48,157 nt of DNA, taken from positions 1 to 48,157 of the forward strand of contig CAZYMU010000024.1 in the NCBI GenBank assembly GCA_964648465.1, given 5' to 3'. Shown piece by piece: positions 43,108-48,157 of the stretch (its first letter is position 1; each line of letters begins with the position of its first letter). Below the pieces are notes generated by a model. It saw nothing but the letters and a program-made list of their open reading frames with translations, did no database searches and had not been told where the DNA came from. The DNA comes from Aminicenans sp964648465. Lineage in GTDB: Bacteria; Acidobacteriota; Aminicenantia; Aminicenantales; Aminicenantaceae. The position numbers and the translations under genes were made by a program.

Positions 43108-44913
43108 ATGGGGAAGCTAAAAGACATTCCAAAAATTGATAGACCTCGTGAAAGGTTTTTAGAAAAAGGGTCAGACGCGCTATCAAAAAGCGAGCTTTTG
43201 GCTATTTTGATTGGTAGTGGGATTAAAGGAAAGAACGTTAAACAACTTTCTGAACAGATAATCAGAAAGTTTGGAAATAAGTTTTTAGATATAACAGTTG
43301 ATGATCTTTTGGAAATACCCGGAATTGGAAAAGCCAAAGCTCTGCAGATTGTTTCTGCTCTGGCATTAGTCAAAAGATTTCATGAAGAATTAGGGCCAAA
43401 AGATAACATCGTTTTATCTGCACAAGATGCTGTTTATCTAACTTCTGAAATTAGGGATAAAAAGAAAGAGTATTTAGTATGTCTTTATCTCAACGCAAGA
43501 AATTCCGTATTAAAAAAGGAAGTCATCTCAATAGGCATATTAGATAAAAACATAATTCATCCAAGAGAGATTTTTGGACCTGCTGTTGAGTTGCGTGCAG
43601 CTAGTATTGTTTTGCTTCACAACCACCCCTCGGGAGATGTTACCCCAAGTAAGCAAGACATAGAAGTTATAAATAAAATTCTTGAAGCGGGAAAAATAAT
43701 GGGTGTGAATGTCATTGACTTTATTATTGTTAGCGAAAGCGATATACACAGTATTTTTATAGACATACAAACATCAGACAGTAAAACAATACTTTATGTT
43801 TCTGACGGTGTCCAAAAATCCCTTTTTGATTTACTAGAAACTGAAAGACCGGCTTATGAGATAAGTGCGGAAAAAATTAAAGAGAGTTATTTTTACATTC
43901 CGCAAATAAAAAAAAATCATTTTCAATTACACAACCGCAGATATATCGGAAGTAAACACAAGTTGATTGAATGGATTTTTTCCATTGTTAACAAGGAGTG
44001 TGAAGGAAATTCTTTCGCTGATATTTTTGCGGGAACTGGCGTTGTATCAGCCATAGCCGCAAAACACTTTAAAAAAATTATACTAAACGATTTTCTTTAT
44101 TCTAATTATGCAATATACCAGGCTTTTTTTGGCAATAGCGTATGGGATAAAAATAAAACAGATAACATTATCAAAGACTATAACAATATTTCTTGCGAGG
44201 ATTTAGAAGACAACTATTTTTCTGACTATTTTGGCGGTAAATATTTTGGTCATAATTCATCAAAAATTATCGGTTTTATCAGAGAAAATATTGAGGAAAA
44301 TAAAAACAATTTAACGAACCGAGAATATTATATGCTTATCGCGTCGCTACTTTATGCTGTTGACAAAATTGCTAACACCGTTGGACATTACGACGCATAC
44401 TTTAAAAAAGAGCATATAAACGATGATTTTTTCATGAAGCCCATTGATCCTATTAGCGTTGAGGAAGTATCTATTTTCAGAGAAGATGCCAATCTTTTGG
44501 TAAAAAAAATAAAGGCAGATGTAGTTTATATTGATCCGCCCTATAACTCCAGACAATATAATCGATTTTATCATGTACTTGAAACACTTACTAAATGGGA
44601 TAAACCAAAATTACATGGAGTTGCATTAAAACCAGATCCAGAAAATATGAGTGATTATTGCAGAAGCAATGCAAAGAATAGGCTTGCGGAACTTGTAATA
44701 GATATTGATTCTCGGTATTTGGTTGTTTCATATAACAATACATACGATTCCAAAAGCAATTCATCAAGAAATAAAATTACGCTTCAAGAGATTAAAAAAA
44801 TCTTACAAAGGAAAGGTAAAACTAAAGTTTTTGAAAAAGACTACAGACACTTCAACGCCGGAAACACAAATTTTAATAACCACAAAGAATATTTGTTTGT
44901 AACCAAGGTTTAA
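43108..44913 (+). CDS. RadC (JAMM) fused to a D12-class DNA adenine methyltransferase
   Basis: Residues 1 to about 225 are a complete RadC: a helix-hairpin-helix (LEIPGIGKAKALQIVSAL, about 68-85) and the JAMM metal motif LLHNHPSGDVTPSKQD with His171, His173, Ser181 and Asp184. After a linker (VSDGVQKSLFDLLETER and following), residues about 277-601 form a D12-class N6-adenine methyltransferase: RYIGSKHKLIEWIF, ADIFAGTGVVSAIAA (SAM site) and VVYIDPPYNSRQYNRFYH (catalytic DPPY near 476). It heads a methyltransferase-methyltransferase-endonuclease row with 2-bp gaps. The fusion is open from end to end. The codon use is AT-rich and Lys/Asn-heavy, unlike the genes left of the tRNA. Confidence 0.9.
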   Translation: MGKLKDIPKIDRPRERFLEKGSDALSKSELLAILIGSGIKGKNVKQLSEQIIRKFGNKFLDITVDDLLEIPGIGKAKALQIVSALALVKRFHEELGPKDNIVLSAQDAVYLTSEIRDKKKEYLVCLYLNARNSVLKKEVISIGILDKNIIHPREIFGPAVELRAASIVLLHNHPSGDVTPSKQDIEVINKILEAGKIMGVNVIDFIIVSESDIHSIFIDIQTSDSKTILYVSDGVQKSLFDLLETERPAYEISAEKIKESYFYIPQIKKNHFQLHNRRYIGSKHKLIEWIFSIVNKECEGNSFADIFAGTGVVSAIAAKHFKKIILNDFLYSNYAIYQAFFGNSVWDKNKTDNIIKDYNNISCEDLEDNYFSDYFGGKYFGHNSSKIIGFIRENIEENKNNLTNREYYMLIASLLYAVDKIANTVGHYDAYFKKEHINDDFFMKPIDPISVEEVSIFREDANLLVKKIKADVVYIDPPYNSRQYNRFYHVLETLTKWDKPKLHGVALKPDPENMSDYCRSNAKNRLAELVIDIDSRYLVVSYNNTYDSKSNSSRNKITLQEIKKILQRKGKTKVFEKDYRHFNAGNTNFNNHKEYLFVTKV

Positions 44914-44915
44914 CC

Positions 44916-45821
44916 ATGAATAGCAAAATCAAGAGATCTCCGTTGTTTTATGTCGGGGATAAATACAAGATAATGAAGCAAATAAAAAATTTATTTCCTA
45001 AAGAAATAAATAACTTTTACGAGCCTTTTGTTGGCGGCGGTACTGTATTTCTAAATATTGAGGCAAGAAAATATCATTTAAATGATATAAATAAAAATCT
45101 TATCAATATACATAAGTTTTTAGTTAAAAGTTCAAATAATCCAAGTGAGTTTTTTAGAAGTGTTGAAAAGATAATATACAAATATAAATTATCTAGGTCT
45201 TATAAAGAAGATATTATTTCAGATTTGCTAAAGAAGAAATGGAAAAAAACTTATTTTGCTAGATTCAATAAAGAGGGCTATGAAAAATTGAGAGGAAACA
45301 TCAATAAAAATAAAAAAAAACATCCCTTAATTTTGTATGTTTTGCTTATCTACGGCTTTAATAGAATGCTGAGATTTAATAGTGAAGGTAAATTTAATCT
45401 TCCTGTGGGTAATGTCGATTTTAACAAAAATGTTGTCAACGCCTTAAATAGCTATTTTGATTTTGTGAGGGGTAAAAAAATATCATTTACTCCAAAAGAT
45501 TTTGGGAAATTTGTTTCCGAAAAAGAATATTTTAAAGATGATTTTGTTTATTTAGATCCTCCTTACCTAATAACCGCAAGCGAATATACTAAATTTTGGA
45601 ATCAGAAATTTGAATCCGATTTGTTAAGTATGATTGATAACTTAAATAAAAAAGGTGTTAAATTCGCGTTATCAAACGTAACTCATTACCACGGAAATAA
45701 AAACGATTTGCTTATTAATTGGATAAAAAAATACAAAGTGCATAATATAAAAAGCAATTATATTAATTACCACGATAACAAAAAAAAGAAAATCCAAGAG
45801 GTTGTGGTTACTAATTATTAG
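44916..45821 (+). CDS. Dam-type DNA adenine methyltransferase
   Basis: The 301-residue protein has the Dam/D12 motifs in order: PLFYVGDKYKIMKQIKNLFP, YEPFVGGGTVFLNIEAR (SAM binding), then LIYGFNRMLRFNSEGKFNLP and VYLDPPYLITASEYTKFW (catalytic DPPY). It starts 2 bp after the fused methyltransferase and probably modifies the second strand of the asymmetric site. Together the two enzymes would protect GGATC and its complement GATCC if the endonuclease is AlwI-like. AT-rich. Confidence 0.93.
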   Translation: MNSKIKRSPLFYVGDKYKIMKQIKNLFPKEINNFYEPFVGGGTVFLNIEARKYHLNDINKNLINIHKFLVKSSNNPSEFFRSVEKIIYKYKLSRSYKEDIISDLLKKKWKKTYFARFNKEGYEKLRGNINKNKKKHPLILYVLLIYGFNRMLRFNSEGKFNLPVGNVDFNKNVVNALNSYFDFVRGKKISFTPKDFGKFVSEKEYFKDDFVYLDPPYLITASEYTKFWNQKFESDLLSMIDNLNKKGVKFALSNVTHYHGNKNDLLINWIKKYKVHNIKSNYINYHDNKKKKIQEVVVTNY

Positions 45822-45825
45822 AACT

Positions 45826-47355
45826 ATGAAGAAGCGCAAACCAGAATACAAACCTCTATTATTTACAACAACACTTAGAAGTCCAGAACGATTGAAGTGG
45901 TTTTTAGGAGTTCTAAAAAATTATGGAGGTCAAACCCTTACTAATAATTTAGCTAAAGAAATAGCCGGAGAAATAATAAGAATTGGATTATATAAGCCAA
46001 CAAAGTTGAGTGCATCGGTGCAAAATAAAATAAAGGCTAAAGAACCATTGTCCAATAATGATGTTATAAAAATTCTCAATGATAACCCTCAAAATCATAA
46101 AGAAGCGGGTTTTGATAAAGGCTGGCCTTCTAGGTTTGATACGTGGTTTAAGATAGCAAAAGAATTAGGCTTCATTTATTACAAAATTGGAGAAAAAATT
46201 AAGTTTTCGGAAGTCGGTCTAAAACTTGTTGATAACGAGCATCCGGAATTTGAACAACAAGCATTCCTCAATGCTTTTGTTAAATATCAAAGCAACAGCC
46301 CGTTTAGAAAAGTGTTAAATGAAAATGTTCCGTTGATACTTTTGCTTGAAGTGATTTCAAGATTAAATAAAGATAAAGATTTTAATGGAAACGGCATTTC
46401 AAAATTAGAGTTGCCATTGGTTATTTTTTGGAAAAATAATGATTCGGGAAAATTATATCAGTTAATCAAAAAGATACGCAAAAAGTATGGGTATAATCCA
46501 AGCTGGGAAGTAATTGTTGATATTTGTGTTAATCAAATCATGGAAGGGAAATTTAAGAAATTCAATCCAAAATCGATCATGGTTGATTACCCCGACGAGT
46601 TTATAAGAAAAATGAGGCTAACTGGGTTAATTTCTTTAAGGGGCGGTGGTCGTTTTATTGATATTAATAAAAATGACCAGAAAAAGGTTGATTATGCCCT
46701 TAGAAATTATTCTAAATACGAAAAATACAAAACAGAAAAAGAATACTTTGCGTACATGGCGGAAATTGATGAGAATCTTATTTTATATGAAAGTAAGCCA
46801 ATAAGTGCCGATGAACGCGATAAGTTCTTGGCTAAATGGATTGGTATTTATTCTTGGGATAATATTAAAGAAGAAATGATTAACCTATCCCAAAAAAGAT
46901 TAAGCAAAGATGATATTTTAAAATATCTTTCAAGTCCGATAAGACTGGAGTTTCTTGTTGCTTTAGCAGTTAAATCAAAATTCCCAGATATAAAAGTTGT
47001 GCCCAATTATCCTTATGACGATGAAGGATTGCCGACCTCAACTGCTGGCGGTGTTGGAAACAAGGGAGATATTGAGTGCTACGAGGATATTAACGGAATT
47101 TTAATTGAAGTAACTATGTCCGAAGGAAGAATGCAAACAGTTATGGAGGTTTGGCCTATAGCTAGGCATTTGGAAGAGTTTAGTAGGAGTAGCGAGAATT
47201 CAATGTGCTATTTTGTTGCGCCTAGCATATTTAAAGATTCCCAGAGACAAATTAAATATGTCAAAGAAAAAGACAATCTTTTCATTCTGCCCAAAACCAT
47301 TGAAGAATTTTTGAGACATATAGACAATCGAAATGTTTTGTATTCTAGTCTATAA
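45826..47355 (+). CDS. AlwI-family type II restriction endonuclease
   Basis: The 509-residue protein begins KKRKPEYKPLLFTTTLRSPE followed by RLKWFLGVLKNYGGQTL, the mark of the AlwI family (type IIS; AlwI itself recognises GGATC and cuts downstream). The likely catalytic core is in the C-terminal third: NYPYDDEGLPTSTAGGVGNK then GDIECYEDINGILIEVTMSE, giving a PD-(D/E)xK-like GDIE...EVT pattern. I chose the ATG at 45826; a GTG at 45802 would overlap the methyltransferase. The recognition site is inferred from the family, not shown. Confidence 0.88.
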   Translation: MKKRKPEYKPLLFTTTLRSPERLKWFLGVLKNYGGQTLTNNLAKEIAGEIIRIGLYKPTKLSASVQNKIKAKEPLSNNDVIKILNDNPQNHKEAGFDKGWPSRFDTWFKIAKELGFIYYKIGEKIKFSEVGLKLVDNEHPEFEQQAFLNAFVKYQSNSPFRKVLNENVPLILLLEVISRLNKDKDFNGNGISKLELPLVIFWKNNDSGKLYQLIKKIRKKYGYNPSWEVIVDICVNQIMEGKFKKFNPKSIMVDYPDEFIRKMRLTGLISLRGGGRFIDINKNDQKKVDYALRNYSKYEKYKTEKEYFAYMAEIDENLILYESKPISADERDKFLAKWIGIYSWDNIKEEMINLSQKRLSKDDILKYLSSPIRLEFLVALAVKSKFPDIKVVPNYPYDDEGLPTSTAGGVGNKGDIECYEDINGILIEVTMSEGRMQTVMEVWPIARHLEEFSRSSENSMCYFVAPSIFKDSQRQIKYVKEKDNLFILPKTIEEFLRHIDNRNVLYSSL

Positions 47356-47499
47356 ACTTACGGCCTTACGCCGGAGGAAATTGGCGTAGTAGAAAATTCA
47401 AACAATAGATAGATGAAAATACGACACCTAATCAATAACAATGGCTCTCCTTTTGAGTCATTGGTTAAATAGTGGTTAAATTTAAATTATCAGTTAAAT

Positions 47500-47525
47500 A
47501 GAGTCAGACCTACGCAGCTGACTCT
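47500..47525. repeat. 8-bp inverted repeat after the RM operon
   Basis: AGAGTCAG (47500-47507) pairs with CTGACTCT (47518-47525) with a 10-nt loop. No T-run follows on either strand, so a rho-independent terminator is doubtful; it may be an end of the neighbouring ISL3-type element or the RM island. The rest of 47356-47612 holds short repeats of GTTAAAT and no gene. Confidence 0.4.
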
Positions 47526-47612
47526 AAACAAATGAGATCACTCATTATTTTTCCAGAAATATGGCCTTAATTGAGGATTTTGGGCCGCCAAAACGTCTAA
47601 TTAAGAGGTTCA

Positions 47613-48157
47613 TCACGATAATCCGTACTTTTTAGTATGCAGGTTGTATATTTTTAGCATAAAGTAATCCAGGTCACGGTATCCATAGGCCCTGCGTTTG
47701 ATAACCTTGATGTGGTTATTAATTCCCTCGACCTTGGCAGTGGAGATGGGGAAGTAGAAATAGTTAAGTATACCAGCTATATGCCTGCGCATCTTTCTGG
47801 CGAAACGGGCCAGCTGTATTATCCCTGAGCTGAGAGCTTTATGGATCCAGTCATTGAGGAACCTCTCAGCCTGGCTTCTGGTAGGTAGTTTCCAGAGTCT
47901 TCGAAGATCCTCTTTAAGCACATAGGCGATATACAGGGGGCGGTTTATGTTCAGGAGTTGCGAGAGCTTCTCCTGAGCGGATAGAGACAGTTTTTCCTGC
48001 CCTCGCAGCAGCAGGTAGCGGGAACCTTTAATGATTCTTCCCTGGGCTTGCCCTTCTAGTTTTTTATATTCCTCGACCCGGATCTCATTTAATTTCCTGG
48101 AATAGTCAGCCAGGATATGAAAAGCATCGTAAACCAGTGGGAGACCCCGATAATACA
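47613..48157 (-). mobile_element. ISL3-family transposase, C-terminal part (cut by window edge)
   Basis: On the minus strand a frame open to the window edge reads LPLVYDAFHILADYSRKLNE, then LSAQEKLSQLLNINRPLYIAY, RSQAERFLNDWIHKALS and PISTAKVEGINNHIKVIKRR, followed by AYGYRDLDYFMLKI and stop at 47613. The last motifs are diagnostic of ISL3/IS204/IS1001 transposases, where the final Glu (VEGINN) is the third catalytic residue. The N-terminal part lies beyond 48157. Together with the IS481 element it encloses the RM island. Confidence 0.9.

Overview
The window is a contig-like stretch of a low-GC bacterial chromosome (about 38-40% G+C by eye), probably from an uncultured anaerobe with a Gram-negative type envelope. 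The evidence is MacB/FtsX-type permeases, a sigma-54 promoter, a DctM-type permease, a type I-B CRISPR system and a ftsH-folP-cdaA-cdaR-pdxJ housekeeping run. An Aminicenantes/Acidobacteriota-like origin is my best guess, but the sequence alone does not prove a phylum.

Layout. 1-10,000: a complete type I-B CRISPR-Cas locus, all on the minus strand, in the order cas8b-cas7-cas5-cas3-cas6-cas1-cas2-cas4, followed by a 7-repeat array that also reads leftward. 10,140-17,400: a poly-gamma-glutamate (PGA) locus. pgsB-pgsC-pgsW run rightward and converge on a leftward five-gene operon (DUF6305-like protein, small membrane protein, DctM-type permease, 49-residue membrane protein, M14/aspartoacylase-type zinc hydrolase) that has its own good promoter. 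17,400-21,400: a membrane-anchored NEW3-type protein, a DoxX/MauE-type membrane protein facing a TlpA-type thioredoxin, and a DUF362 ferredoxin protein.

21,400-32,070 is a scarred, mobile-looking region. A duplicated ~0.5 kb segment carrying gene remnants brackets a DUF4143 AAA ATPase. A 34-bp direct repeat (the 3' end of a DUF4412-like gene) brackets 7.5 kb that holds three small orphan genes, a MacB-like permease with a sigma-54 promoter but a nonsense codon at position 20, and a giant BON-PASTA-CARDB-IPT secreted protein. 32,070-41,240 is ordinary housekeeping: iron-dependent ADH, an EIIA/zinc-ribbon fusion, a GGQ release-factor-like protein, an M20 amidohydrolase, pdxJ, cdaR, cdaA, folP and ftsH.

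41,285-42,393 is an IS481-family element with clear terminal inverted repeats and a 5-bp target duplication. It landed directly against the -35 box of the ftsH promoter, and its transposase is broken by an in-frame stop. A tRNA-Ala(GGC) follows. Beyond it lies a markedly AT-rich acquired restriction-modification island: a frameshifted XRE controller, a RadC-methyltransferase fusion, a second Dam-type methyltransferase and an AlwI-family endonuclease. The window ends inside an ISL3-family transposase.

Two assemblies deserve the closest look: the convergent PGA locus with its own permease, hydrolase and tiny membrane protein, and the AlwI-type system whose first methyltransferase is fused to a full RadC. 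A recurrent oddity is the number of genes broken by one lesion close to their start or in a homopolymer (permease, IS481 transposase, controller, DoxX gene, hydrolase leader). This could be real decay or base errors in the source assembly.
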